From contig CAMQGK010000567.1 of assembly GCA_947000775.1 (NCBI GenBank), forward strand, positions 9,293,001-9,357,000: a stretch of 64,000 nt of DNA, written 5' to 3'. The notes beneath the pieces are model-generated. The model was not told where the DNA came from and did not search any database. It saw only the letters and a program-made list of their open reading frames with translations. This DNA is from Pterois miles (Eukaryota > Chordata > Actinopteri > Perciformes > Scorpaenidae). Each line of letters opens with the position of its first letter. Within the stretch, counting starts at the first letter, position 1. A program made the position numbers and the translations under genes. Below, in pieces: positions 13,320 through 28,120 of the stretch.

Positions 13320-16300
13320 GTGCGTGTCGTCGTCTCAAGAGCTGGAAACAAGAGCTGTATTATTATCTGTATTAAAGTAGGCTTTTTGGCGTTCAAACAA
13401 AGGTCATTGTTACGTAAATGTTTTTTGATGCCCGTATATTCAAACATGACAGGCCTGCTTGGGATGTAACTGCAATTATTTTCATCACTATACGTAGTAC
13501 AAGGACACATACTGTGTTTTTTCTTATTTTGCTTTCTAAATATGCTTTGACGTCCAGGTTTTACAGCTTACGAAGAAACAATAGCACACAAGCAGGAGTG
13601 TGTATTTGCATGTTCATATGTACATGTGTTTAAGTGACAGCAGCAGTATACTGGGCCCAGTAGGGGAAACTAAACCATATGACTCACTGAGACACACACA
13701 GTTATGCACATACTGGACTCCCATCCCCATTTGCTGTGTCCCATAATGCCTTGCTGCGGCTGTGGTCGCAGCTGCCCTCAGGCCACGTTGACCTTTGTGA
13801 AGCAAATGTCTCCTGAAAGATGCTCCCACAGTGTGTATCTGTGTGTATGTGTGTGGGTGTGGGTGTGTGAAAAGTAGGATGTGTGCGTTTTCTAAGGGTG
13901 TGTTCAGTAGTTTTGCTGTTAATTAGACTGAAGAAAAAAGCGAATTTGCAGTTTCACCTTCATCACACATGAATCCAGCCACACAGGCACGGTTGTCAGC
14001 CCGGCACACAACACTGTGGTGAATATTTTCATATATTTTTAATCTTATATTTATCCTAAGAGAGGGAAAATTATGTCTTTTGGAGAACCGAACCTAAGTG
14101 GTATATAACATAGTGTAATGTGCTTAATATATTTGGTACCCCTAAAATTTCCTGTGGCCCCAGCCTGCACCACCCCCCATTTGAAATGGTCTACTGCTGC
14201 CAAATATATGCTTTCAAGTCCATGTTACCACGTGAAAATTGTGTGTTTGCTCTTCATCATAAGCATTTGCATGTATGATAGTGCTACCTGTATGTTGAAC
14301 TGACACAAAGTGAACAGAAAATTACTGTAGATAGGAGTCAAGCCAGTCTACAGAAATGTATCCTAAACTATGCCCAGACCTCTTCTGGTTTTGTAAGAAA
14401 AATAATCTCCATGCTGTTTCCTTTAAGCTGTTGTAATCTCAAGGTCCAACTTTTAACTCAAAGACCTTTTATCTTCCTTTTAATAGAACTGCTATTGACA
14501 GTACATTTTTAAAAAACACTGACATTATTTTAGACTGCAAAAAGGGACAAATAAATGTGATTTTTGTTGGACTATAAAGGTATATGGTTCATCTTAATGG
14601 TGTCTACTGTGCCAGCTTGTGATAGTAGGAGCAGAACAGTGTATGTCTTGTTAAAGATGTAATAAAACCGGTGGAAGGAAATGAGCTCATAAGATATGTC
14701 TAGGGTCTGGTTGTCGATATTCCAGGGTATTTGAATTTACATGGAGCCAGCTGAAAAGGCATTAGTCTAAGACATCATCAGGAATCAGTTTGCTTTCTGG
14801 TAAATTCAACTTATAGCCTCAAATATGACAGAATATAAGCAGTAGTTTTAAGATTTTTGGCAGAGATGAGGACGGTTTTTATATGTAAAGAAAGATATCT
14901 TCTGCATATTGCAAAACTTTATGGTCATTACCACCATTTTTCCTGTCATATACAGGTTGCTATGAATTGCTATGGCTAGTGGCTTGATCGCAAGGGAATA
15001 TAATAATGATAGGACTGGGCAACCTTGTCTGGACCACACTGTGAATGGAACTGTTGAGTTATGATGTTTGTATAAACAATATAGTCTTAATCTAGTGTAC
15101 TATCTTGGTTCCAAATCCAAACCATTCAAGCACACTGAATAAGGAGTCTTATTATTTTATTAACACCATCTGATCAGGTGAAATAATACTGGGTAAGGCT
15201 ACATCCAAATAGCCACGAATATACAGTAATTTCAGTAGAAGTTTGCTGTGTCCATTTAATGAAAATGTCCATTAGGCGCTGCTCTGCAACTGATCTTTGT
15301 CCTTCAGTATGAGTGAGATGGTTGCTTGGTGAAGTCTCGTGGAGAGGGCTTTAATAACCTGCAATAACCTCTGCTGTGGTGAACAGCTTGTCAATATCTA
15401 CAGCACTATATGTGTTGCATCTTAATAAGAGGTAGTAATTAGAAGGCTCTTATTAGTCAGCCATCATGGAGTATGTTTACATGGACATGAGTATCCCGGT
15501 TATGAGGCTTATCCCGGTTTTGCGCATGCGCCCGTGATGTTTACCAAAACAAACCGGCAATGGGAGACGACAGCAACAGGAAATATTAAGCAGTACACCA
15601 CTCTTACGAATGTGTTGTGATGTAGATTAGGTATTAGCATTTGTATATTGAGCGGAGGTGATTCATCTCCCCATTTGATAAATGTAATTTTGTATTGTTT
15701 TCAAAGAGGAGCTTCTGAAAGAAAGACCTACACTTCCACTGGAGGTGCTCTCCTGAGCCAAAAAGCTTAGTGATATTCAAATAAGCCATTGCAACCTGGT
15801 GGGCTAATATCATTGAAGTTGAAGTTTACAGCATAATCAATCTGACTTAACCTTCGTTCACACAATACGCTGGCTGGGAGACAGAGAAAGAGAGAGAGAG
15901 GGAAAGAAAAGTAAGATTGAAGAAGGCAAGAGAAATGAAGATGTTGAGTAAGCAGATATAAAAAGTTAGGTGGAGGGATGTAATCATTTCTGCAGTCTGC
16001 TTTAATGCTGGGTTCGTCGACAGCTGTTTAATTCCTAAAACATCCATCCACCTTTTTAAACTAGTTTGTGTGATAAAGTTACTCATGAACTGTTGCTCAT
16101 TTACATTACATTGTGTGTGTGTTAATGTGTGTGTTGTGTGTGCTCTCCTTGATGAGATCATAGGTTGGTTATGACACTTGACACAAGTATATGTGACAGC
16201 TACTGACTCACTCACTGACACAGCATTTGGAGGTAGCTCGACAAAACTTTATTGTGGACTGAGAAATATATGACACATATACACCCACCTACACACACAC

Positions 16301-19107
16301 AAACATGCTTGGTTGCAGAAGCTGGGCAGTGACATTGTTTTTGCATTGTGTTTTTGGTACCCGTATCTGCTGAGCCTCATTGTTGTTCTGCTACCTGGTC
16401 TTTTGTTGACCTTTAAGATTGATCTATGGTCCATATTCATCCTACCGCTGTCAACTGCATACCTCTGACAATAATTTTTAGACTTATCGAGAGCTCTGTG
16501 GCACAGAGGAATATGGCATATCTGACTTTATATAGACGTAACTTGTTTGTTTTTTTGTTTTTTTTCAGGGAATAGTTGATAATAAAGTCATCATTTAAGC
16601 AAAATTTAACCCAAGCAGCAACCACCAAGTGAAGGTCCTCTAACCCTAACAATTAATGGCAATGGCGGCCTTCACAAACATCTTGTGCGGCTCCTGAACA
16701 TGACACGAAATGCATGCATGGTCCATTTCAATAATTTCGCTTTCAGTAGCTTACATTTAACACACTACTCAGCTACTCCATCACAGTGTGCCCCCCTAAC
16801 AAGCATCTGTCAGGTTAGGAATGACAACTTGTAGAGAGCTACTAGCTGGTGTCGTGGAAATTACATTCTGGCATCAATGCTAGTGCCGTTAGTTGAAGTA
16901 AGCCATTTTGGTGGACAACTCGGCAGCTTAGTGTGAAAGTGAGATATATGCCTTTTTCTCAATTACAGCTGCATCAATTAATTGATTAGTTGTCAACTAT
17001 AAAATTAATCAGCAGCTATTTTGATGATCGACTAATTGGTTTGAATAACTTTTGCAGAAAAGTGAAATCAAAAATACTCAGATTCCAGTTTCTTAAATGT
17101 GAATATTTTCTGGTTTCTTTACTCCTCTATGACAGTAAACTGAATATCTTTGAGTTGTGGACGAAACAAGATATTTGAGGACGTCATCTTGGCCTTTGAG
17201 AAAAACTGATCCACATTTTTCACCATTTTCTGACATTTCATAGATCAAACAACAAAGCTTAAATAATCAATAGATTAATCAACAATGAAAATAATTGTTA
17301 GTTGCAGTCCTAATCTCGATCATACGCCGGCTCCTTAAATTGGCACTGAGTCAAGCAAACTTTGAGAACCCTGCTCTAATAGCAGCTGCATGCTTGCTCT
17401 AAAAATATATTTGACACCTGCAATGACATCAGATTAGTTGATATAAAGAAACAGGAGCACTGAACTTCAGCTGGGTTTTCTGCCTAAAAAAGAGCTGCAA
17501 TGTGTTTGTTTCCCTAAAACAAATTCAGCTTTGCTTTCAAAGACAAATGAACTGACAGTCGCTAGTTGAAAAAATGATCACGACATGAGGTGGAGTGCAG
17601 CCTTTTTTAATCTAAACACAGATCAATAATGCAATTTTGGCTGGCATAGACTATTTTTATCACCTGTTTTGTTCATTCATATATCACACATACAATATTG
17701 CAGACACCACGAACTGAATTTTGTTTTTTGATGATGCATTCAGTCATGTTATGTATGCTGATTGGCCCAGAAGGGGATAGTATCCTTAGTGGTGCAACAT
17801 ACTAATTGCTGCCTTTAGGGATGTCAATAATTAACCAGTTAACCATATCGCTATCGGTTAAACAATTAAAAGAAATATTAAAAATTAATTAAAGAGCTGA
17901 GCAATACTCAGAGGAGTGGCTCGTCACTTTAAGGAGAAAAGCTGGTCCACATTAACAGCCCACCTTAAGGGAGTCTGAGTCGGTGTTGCAAGATATAAGG
18001 TCTATTGAAGAAGAAGAAGAAGAAGAAGAAGAAGATATTCCTTTATTAGTCCCGCTTGGGGAAATTCAATTTTTACACTCTGTTAACTTATACACACACA
18101 TGCACAAACAGGTCCATATACATGCAACAATTGAAGAGATGTCAGAGTGATGGGGCTGCTCCTGACAAGCGCCCCGAGCAGTTGGGGGTTTGGTGCCTTG
18201 CTCAGGGGCACCTCGGCAGTGCCCAAGAGGTAAACTGGCACCTCTCCAGCTACCAGTTCACGCTCAGTTCTTGGTCCATGTCGGGACTTGAACCGGTGAC
18301 CCTCCGGTTCCCAAGCCAACTCCCTACAGACTGAGCTACTGCCGCCCCAAGGAAGCTGGGTCATGTGTCATATCTTTGGAGTACAACATGAGCAGTAAAA
18401 TCTGCTCTGCACTCACCAAAATTGAGCCGATAACGCATGACTTAAGTTACACTGTGCACGTGTTATACCCCATAACTCAAGACCCATGTCCAGCAGTGTC
18501 CCAGCCTCCTTCAATAGGCATTGGCAAGATACAGGAAACTTCCTGGCTTGGAGGAGTTTTAGCATTTATTCGCCAACAAATAAACTGTACACACACTGCA
18601 CTGCTATATTCATGACTATAACACCAACAACAACCCCACACTCATCGCTGCCACACACACGGTTTGTTGGACACTCGTTAAAGTTACGCTGGGCTGACAA
18701 CTGAGAGCATGAAGCAACCAGCAGTGCTTCAGCTGTGAGCGTAGCACAAACACAAACACAGTTTGTCTGACTCGCTGTCGTTATGCAGGGCAGACGCACA
18801 GCTGGCAACCTTGCAGCTGAATTAAATGGTGTGTCCAGGACAGTGAACGTAGCACTGTTGCTGCTAACTCTCCCAGACGGGTGAATTGTTGACTCAGTTG
18901 TCTGTTTTGCACATACACTGCAGCTGGCACACCGAAGGACACAACACACTAATCTTGTCAGGTTAATAACTGGTTAATGAGGGTCGGTTATCAGTTAAAA
19001 AAAATCCAGATTAGCATCCCTAGTTGCCCTGTTTGAGCTGGTCAAATTTTTAATGTTGTGTCTTTCAATTTTCATTTTCAGGCTTTAAGAATAGTAAACT
19101 GCTTGTG

Positions 19108-19163
<56 letters not shown>

Positions 19164-19566
19164 TGTGTGTGTGCGCGCACATGCATGTGTGTGTGAGTTG
19201 CTGCCTTGTTGCTTTAAAGATTCCCAGTGTACTGTTTGTTACTCACACATTATCGTGATGAACATGCTGACCTGGAGGTCCCACACACCAGTCTTAATGA
19301 CTGCATGCGTGTGCGTGTGTGTATGTGTGAGTGTGTGTGTGAGTGAGTGTGTGCTTAGGATATTTTTAGCAAACCACCTTCATTTTCTAGAGAGTAATAG
19401 AGTTACGTCATCAGGTACACTAAAACAGGAGTGTGTGGTAGTGAGGGTGTGTGTCTATGTTTGTCTGCTTTTCAGTGTGTTTATTCAGTTGTGATTTATA
19501 TTGTACACTAAAGAGGGATAAAAGCAGCCATCTATCTCTCTGTTCCCTCCCCCCATCCTCTATGTT

Positions 19567-19634
<68 letters not shown>

Positions 19635-21947
19635 GTGCATCGCTTCATTGGTGTTTCATTGCATGAGGCTGTTTGGTGCTCCATACATCAGGATGGTTCG
19701 ATACATTAAAAGGCAGGAGGTTTAATAAATTTCCTGACTGGCAGACACGAGGCAGAGCTCTGATTGATGATGCTTCACACCTTGATGCGTCCAACAGGAG
19801 CAGCTAATGCTACAGTTACCTTCTATGACTGGCCACATTAAAGGAACAGTATGGAGCATTTAGATGGATCTATCAGCAGAAATGGAATATAATATCAATA
19901 GATATGTTTTTGTGTAATCACCTAAACATAAGAATCCCATTTTTGTTACTTTATCTTATCTCCACAGAGCTAGCCACCAGTCTTTCTACTGTACCAATTC
20001 ATTACAAAGAACATGGGCAATATTTTGAGTCAAAATAGTCCCTAACAAATGTGTGCCTATTTGAGTAATTTTTGGAAATGACTTAGCTTTTTCAAAAATG
20101 AAACTTTTAGAAATGACTCTATGTATTTAAACATTTACATCTTCAGTTGAAACCAAGTTGGAAAATATTAAGAACCAGACTAACATATTAGTGATTTTGG
20201 TCTTTTCTTGGGGTTTCTTGACATTAAATAGACAATATAAAATAAAACCATGCTTATTCTTTAATTTTCCTTAACTGCTATGTGGTTTTTCTATTAGTTA
20301 TATTCTTGATATACAGTATCAACAATTTGTTCGATCCATAAAATAGCTGAAGTAGTTACAGATCTTTTTTTTTTTGTCTCAGGCTGTCCTGTATGCCGTT
20401 TTTGGGGCTTTAAAGCTTCAGTGAGAAATATTCAACGATATTCAAAGTCGTCTCTTACTCTTCAGTCAGTCAGTAAGAGAAACAGTCAGATATACGGGAG
20501 CTAGAAAAAGATTTATCCCTTGTGGCAGGTTGTCTGGGGATAAAGAACCTTGCTGTCATTGCACCTTTATGCACGGAGCATCCCAGTGCTGCCATCGAGC
20601 TTGACCCCTAGTAAACCTGTGCATTAAAATACCGGTGGGAGGGGAGATGACAACAACGCAAGCTGCCAAACGTTCCTTTGTGGTCATTAATTCCTGATGT
20701 TTTACTCTACTTTGCTCTTATTGTCTAATGAGCAATGAGGATAAACACAAAAATGTGAATTTAAGGATTTTCCTTTTTAGTGAAATGAATGCAGCCACAA
20801 AATGTGCAATAATCACATCACATAAATTACGTCTATATAGCCCATAAAAACATATTTGCTCATACAGTATGTAGGTTTATAAAGAAATGAATGAGGAAAT
20901 TGACTATGCCAATATATAGACTGTCATTCTATAGATCTCCTCCTCTCCATTTCAGGACCCTGGACAGCACCACAACGATAAACTAACACTCTCTACATGC
21001 AACAAACAGCACTATCCGTCTGGGAATAACTCATAATAATTATTCTTGATGTATAATGAATATTGTAGGATTACTGTTCCTTATTTTATATATTTATTTT
21101 AATTTATTAGGACTATTTATCGTTTAATCTGCAAATGGTTGCAGCTCCAGTGAGGGCTTCCTCCAACAGTTTGTATGTGACCTGGTAACACTGGACCACC
21201 ACCGTACAGGACAGAGAATCAAGGAGGAGGGCAGGAAAAGGACATATAGAAACAGATTTAAGTATATGCAGCTATAACACCCATTTTAAATCGTGTGTGG
21301 GTATACAGTGAGAAAAATCCAGATAGGAATTTATTTTTAATTTCCTCTATGAACCAGCATTTTCAACCGAAAAAAAAACCAGAAAATCATTAATGAAAGT
21401 ATCAAAAGTGCGTGCTGCAATTACTTGTTTGTATTTGTTTAGCAGTATATCTACGAGTATATGAGTGTGACAAAATGGACTCTGATTCATATGAACGTTT
21501 TACAGATTATTAAATCTAGATATCAAACACTATAAATGTGCTTTTTGTTAATCAAAATCTCAGTCAGAGGTTAGTTACTATCTCTGACTGCATGAGCTGG
21601 AGGAATCAATTTGTGAATGATTTTCTGAGTGTGGGTACTGGAAAGAACCTCTTCATATGCAAATAAGCAATTAGGTTGAGTCGTCCGTTGTTCGTCGCCA
21701 GCCTCTATCCTCCCGTTTCTCTCTAATTCTCCCGCACCGTTTTACCACCAAACCTCTTTCAGCCAGCACTTCCTCTCTCTTCATCCTCCTTCATCTCGCT
21801 TTCTCTCCTCTTCCCCCTCCATCCCACCTCAATACCCCCCCCCCCCCCCCCCCCCCCCCTCCCGACGTCCCCTGTGGTGTTGACCATGTGTGAATGGGAC
21901 TGAATGATGGGTGGGAATGAAGCTACATGCAGTGCACACACACATCC

Positions 21948-22019
<72 letters not shown>

Positions 22020-22098
22020 GAGGACTTGTACAAAGGGAGATGAGTCACTCTCTGGCTGACACATGGCACGCTCGTAGGAGACTGCATCCAAGTCAATA

Positions 22099-22164
<66 letters not shown>

Positions 22165-22308
22165 TATAAACAATCTAGATGCAGAAGGCTTTTACTTACA
22201 TGCATGATTGATGGTGTTCATGTATCAGGTTAATGAGCTTGGTTGATGTGTGTGTACACGTGATGTCTATATTTTAGTTGCTGTGTGTGTTTGTGTATTC
22301 ACAGTGGT

Positions 22309-22346
<38 letters not shown>

Positions 22347-24984
22347 GTGTGCGTGTGTGTGTGCGCTGGGTGTGATAAGGCTTTTCATTGGTGTTTCCCA
22401 CACATACCCTGAAGGCTACAGCTCTGTCCTGCATCATCTGTCATCTCTGTCTCTCTTCTGTTGTGTTTTCTGCTTTTGATGTATATTCATGTCTGTTTAC
22501 AGGATGTGTACTTGTTCACTTTACTGAAAATGTGATCTGATGCAGTAAAATCACACAAGAAGAAGAGAACAAAACCAAAAGCAATCCTGCTCAATGTTTT
22601 TTTTTTTTTCCTTTTTTCTGTTTTGTTTCTCTCTATTATAATTGGCATTTTCATGACTAACTGATTAATTGTTTCATCAAAAAAGCGACCCGAATCATGG
22701 ATTAATGTTGCTGTGTAGATATTACTACCTAATAACAGAGCTAGATTTAGGCATTCAACTTATTGACTTACTGTTATAGCTTTTATTCCAGGCAAGTGCA
22801 AAGCACGCCTGTGACCATTAAGGAAACATGTCAGCAGCATCCTGTTGAAAGATACGACTTCCCATAACAAAGTAGTGACATGACATTACTGGTTTTGTCC
22901 ATTTCCAGTTTGTTTATCTTGCTCTGATGTTGTAAAAATTAAAACCAGCAATAGATGGATTAAGTTAAGAAATACAGTGTATATTTGTATTAATTGACTG
23001 ACTTGTACTGAGAACTTAATATCAAGGCTTGACTTATCTGCATAGTTTAAGAAACCAGAAGAAAGTAAAACACAGTATTAAATGTTGTCTTGTTGAACAA
23101 TAAAGATCTGAACTGTGTTTCTCCTCTGCAGGAACATTCAGAGGTGTGTGTAAGAAGATTGATCACTTCCCAGAGGACGCCGACTATGAAGCAGATGCTG
23201 CTGAATACCTCCTCCGTAAGTATGATATGATGATATATTTCGCACCCATTTTTAAACATCTATTCATCAGTCAAACGTTGCCATGTTCCTCCTGAGTTTC
23301 CTCCTGAATAGTGCCGTGTCCACTCCACACAATGGAAACATATCCAGACAGAGAACAGCTAAGTGGTTAACGTTAACTACAGTACGTAATGCATCAACTA
23401 ATCACACCCTAATTTGACGCTAATGTTAGCTGTTGTGGCTAGCCTTGTTCCATAACCAATTATATTAGCAAATGTATATCAGCTACATTACCATCTTCAT
23501 CGTATCCCAGCTGCTGGGCGATCTCAAGCCATATGGTGTCCTTTATTTGGTTGTCGTACAGTATTGTGTTTTGAGAAGGGGACGGCTTATTCCTAAACCC
23601 ATTGTTAAGAAACACCAATAGTCTAAAAATTGGACCAAAAACCCATTTGTCCGACAACGCTCATTGTTCCGAAGACCCATTGCTTAAAAAATACACACAA
23701 AAGTACATAATAATTGATTGCTAATTATTATATAAAAACAAATTATTATGCAGCATGCAATATTTTCATGACATCAGTTGGAACAAAGGATTTCATTGGT
23801 CAAACGTACCTCTGCAGGCAGAAATCCTCTGAAATTGATCCTGCATGAATATTGCACAGTAGTGTGTAAGCTTTAATAAGAACCTACAAAATCAGTGTAC
23901 ATTTTTCAGATGAAAGTCTGTGCTTGGTGTGAAACAACTTTTAAACTTGAATTGTTTCATTAAATTCATCACTCGCCAAGTTTTCTCCCCTTGGCTACTG
24001 TTGCTACGCCTGTCAGTTTTTCCATTCTAGCATTTACGTAATTTAAAATGATAAAGGGGGCACCAAGGACAACTGTTGCTAACAGATTTAATAAGCTGTA
24101 TAGCTAATTGAGCTAAAATTTGTTCCGTGAGTTGGTTAAAAACGTCTCCGGCAGACTTCTCATGGTTCCAGCTGGCTTGTTTTAAAAGAAGAATCTTGTA
24201 AAAGGGTGTTAAATTTGCGCTCGGTGGATACATACATGATATCATGTTGTAAAATGTCAGCTTTCTCACCATTTGATCCTGAAAAGAAACAGCATTGTTC
24301 TTGTATTGCAGTGTACAGCTGGTGTTGTAAGTATGATAAGGAGAAATGTGAGCTCAGACTTTTATTACATCCCAGATGGATGAACAGAGAGGGTTTAATG
24401 GACAGAACAAGAGATATATACAGATGCCACAGTTTTATCAGCAACTACATGAGAAAAATGAGGAGAACAAACATTGCCCTGATGAGAAAATGGCAACGGA
24501 GGAAAGAAGGAGCACCTTTACAGAGAAAGTAATAGGACAGAAGTAAAAAGGATGCAGCCACAGAGATAGAGAGGGTGGTTTAGTGGTAAACAGAGAGGAG
24601 GGGGCTCTTTCTGTTCGTTCTCCCACAGTAAACACAGAGTAAAAATGGATGGAGAGAGAAAACGGCAACAACACAAAAAAAAAAAGAAAAAGGGAAAATG
24701 GATTCAGCCTGTGCTTCTTTTTCATTGCTCCACTGAACACAGAGCAACATCCCCAGAGGCAGCCAATTAGATCGCAGGCCTCAGAGCCGGCCAGCCAATG
24801 GGGAGCGGGGACCTAGTGACCGGCATTTCATACAGCCCAGGGGTGTGGGCCACGGGGGCGGGGCTTATATGCTCCGCCGCCCAACACCACTGGTCACCGC
24901 AGCTGTCAGTCATGCTGGGAATGTTTTGGAACGCAAAGAAATAAGATTCAGAGACACAAATACAAACATGTCACTCGTTGGATG

Positions 24985-25056
<72 letters not shown>

Positions 25057-25405
25057 ATACACCTGTGATGCATCAGCTGTTCAACATATCTAAACATACC
25101 GCACAGCTCAGCTCTGCGTGATAAGCTGTTTGCAAATATCCTTCAATATGTTATCACGTCATGTACACATATGGGTTTCCGACAAATATTTCACTCCTAC
25201 TGCAGCCTCGCATCCATTTTCGTCATCTCTGCTATTCATTATTTTTGCCTTGCATATGTGACAGTGTGACTCTCCATCTGTCTTGGTTTTTGTCCATATT
25301 TTCCCTCTACATCCATCCATCGTCTCTCTCTCTGTGAAGCGAAGCCTCTCAACACTTTAACATGTTCTGAATTCAGACTCGGTCAAGCATGTAGCAGCAC
25401 ACTGG

Positions 25406-25478
<73 letters not shown>

Positions 25479-27170
25479 TGTGTGCTGACGTTAATGTACT
25501 GACTTTCAGCTTTAAGAGTGTTTGAGGGCAGTCACATTCATCCTTGTAGGATTTCTGACTGTTTTTCTAAACTGTCTCACCTTACATGGTGAACCATTGT
25601 ACATATGGTTGTTTTCTTTCTCTGTTTTCCTTGTTTGTCCCACTGACCCATTGCTTAGTACCATACACCATTTGCTATAGATGTATAATCCTCTTCGGGC
25701 TGCCCCCTCTTAGTCGATTAGTCCACTAATCAGTCGGTTTTTAAGATTTTCAAGAAACTTATGAGCACATCTCTGGTAAACATAAGATTTAAAGTGGTGG
25801 TGTTTTAGTGTGATTCTTTGTGGAGAAACTCAGTTTTCACAGATCAGCTAATCACTTTGCTGGGCTGCTGTGGCTTAGTGGTTGTGTAGGTCGTCCTTTA
25901 AGGTTGGCGGCTCCTACTGTCTACATGTCGAAGTGAACGAGACTCTGAACCCAAGTTGCTCCCCGGCGCTTAGCAGCAGCACACTGCTAGAATAGGTTAA
26001 ATGCAAAGGTCAGATTTCATTTATATACCTATATTTACAGTATATGATGATTCTAACAAAGTTTAAATTAAGTTTAAGACAAAATCGTATGAGTATTAGT
26101 CTGATTTCTTTGGTCGAGGGCAGCCATAAATCCTCCTGAATTGTGCCATAAAGCACACCAGATTTACTACTAAATAGGACTGGAGGCTGGCAGTATTTTC
26201 AGTGACCTGGTTTTTGTACTTTAATTACAGTATACAGTATATCAGTGTCACAAAATGAATCTATAGGTTGATACATGTCAGTGAGTAGCATCATTTCAGA
26301 GTTGAAGGAGAAAACATCAAAATCACAGAGTAGAAAGTTAAAAAAATCACAAAATAAATGAATACGAATAAGGAGCACAGACAACACTGAAAGACCCAGT
26401 CAACAATAAAATGAACCTGTCACATTCACAGGAGGTTCTTATCTGCAAATCTAAACATTCACATTTTTCTAAAAAAAAAAAATGTCCCATTTGGAAACGT
26501 CATCAAACTACATTTTAATCTACTTAGCATAGAATCATAGGATGCTATCTCTACAATCCCTTTTACTCAGTTTTTCAAATCTATCTATTTTCCTATTACC
26601 CAGCAAGGCAGCTGGACTCTTGTGATATATCACAAGATCACGCGAGAATTCATCTTGTCAGGCTCCAAGTAATGTGTTTGTGGTTCGGACAATCGGCGTC
26701 CTGTGAGGAGCTACTGGCAGCTGCTGGCTTAGGCGTGTGTGACATGACAACATGGTGACTGTTTGTTCCTGAAGAGGTTAGCATAGATGCTGCAGTAGTG
26801 TCAGTGGAGAGTATGTCATTGAAGGAAGAGCAAAGAACAGCAGTGGCTTGTTTTCACTCTTCTCCCGATTGGCTTTGGTTTGATTGACAGATGGTTCATT
26901 GAATCACCCACCAGGTATTTTTTTTTTTTTACGTGCCTGCCCTTTTCCAAACAGTTTCCAATGATGGCTTCACTAATGGTTCTGTGTAACAACCCATCTG
27001 GCCTGTCAGGTTAATTTTAAATCTTAAAAACTATTTTGGAGGCTGTATTCATACCCACCATATGAACTGATGATGCATTTGCACAGTATGTATTTGGTAT
27101 TTGAGATCTGTTTCCAAAAATAAACACATATATGGAGTTTGCTGAAACAAATCATCCACCCAGGAATATA

Positions 27171-27252
<82 letters not shown>

Positions 27253-28080
27253 TGCACACAATTGATCCTTCATCAGTTTCAACCTGCAGAGCCTGAAAGA
27301 AAAATGTTTGCACCTTTCAGCTCTAAGCGTGTTTCCTCTCTTCTTCATTTGTGTGGGTGTGCAGGTGCTGTGCGTGCCTCCAGTATCTTCCCCATCATGA
27401 GCGTGGGTCTGCTGTTCCTGGGGGGGCTCTGTGTGGCTGCCAGTGAGTTTTACCGGAGTCGACACAACGTCATCCTCAGTGCAGGAATCTTCTTCGTCTC
27501 TGCAGGTCAGTCTGCACCGCATGTGTCCTCTTTTTTTTTTTTAGGGTGGTTATCAGTCATCAGTGCACCAGCGTACATAAAGTAGGTCCTGCATTTAGAG
27601 CAGGAAGGTGTTCACTGAAGGACACATTTTCAATAAATTGTTTCTCAGATTTAAAAAAACAAAACAACTCATTAGCTATTGATGAAGAATTGTCACTTTT
27701 TATCTTGAATTAATTAACCATCTTGGCTGCACATGTTTTATATTTACATTGTATTGTTGTTTGCTAGTGTCGCTGGTGAAATGTTGATGTCATATTGTGT
27801 TTTCCTGCTTGTATTGTATTTATATTACTTTTGCCGCTGCCGTGACACGATTTCCCCAGAGGAAATTAAGTAAATAGGTTCTTAGCATTGGGATTTGAAT
27901 TTGATTGAAAGGAGCAGAGCTGTTTAAACTGAACCCTAAAATAAGTCCCTCAGTAATTTTTATACCTTTTTAATGTTTTTTTTTCCATTTCTTTTTGATA
28001 ATTTCTAAAAATATTTTTGTTTCTTTTAGATGTTTTTTATTTTAATCTATGACAAATAAAATAATAATAACAATGAACCC

Positions 28081-28120
<40 letters not shown>

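Larger units (their letters stand above)
17816..19022. mobile_element. hAT-like element interrupted by a SINE
   Basis: The left end TAGGGATGTCAATAATTAAC and the right end, read inward as TAGGGATGCTAATCTGG, are related inverted ends. Both continue into GGTTAA/TTAACC-rich subterminal sequence with AACCAGTTA. Flanks GCTGCCTT and GTTGCCCT match at 6 of 8 bases, consistent with an old hAT target duplication. The SINE at 18040-18349 and a (GAA)n tract lie inside. No transposase frame was found. Confidence 0.6.
2433..23131 (+). other. cacng3 intron 1 (20.7 kb)
   Basis: A long first intron is typical of TARP genes. No further exon of cacng3 and no other recognisable gene lies inside on either strand. 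It contains many microsatellites and the mobile-element remnants listed separately. Stretches where I see nothing definite include 2700-3490, 6610-7330, 7700-8740, 12000-12420, 12600-13280, 13330-14640, 15450-15840, 16230-16960, 20000-21700 and 22480-23130. Confidence 0.9.
23216..27364 (+). other. cacng3 intron 2
   Basis: 4.1 kb without further exons. Holds a possible CpG/GC-box element (24750-24920), two long TG tracts, a SINE fragment and a TA tract. At 24200-24530 open frames exist on both strands but show no family features. 23220-24740 and 26030-27170 show nothing I can name. Confidence 0.85.

Noticed and set aside
21759..22207. Long open frames on both strands across the GT/CA tracts (poly Cys-Val, poly Thr-His), and similar ones at 2289-2699, 19058-19666, 39620-39997
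   Set aside because: They arise from dinucleotide repeats, which are open in several frames; no start context, splice structure or domain supports them.
24200..24535. Overlapping frames on both strands (108 and 94 codons) as an extra exon in cacng3 intron 2
   Set aside because: cacng3 exons 2 and 3 join perfectly in phase without it, and neither frame has recognisable features or good splice sites.
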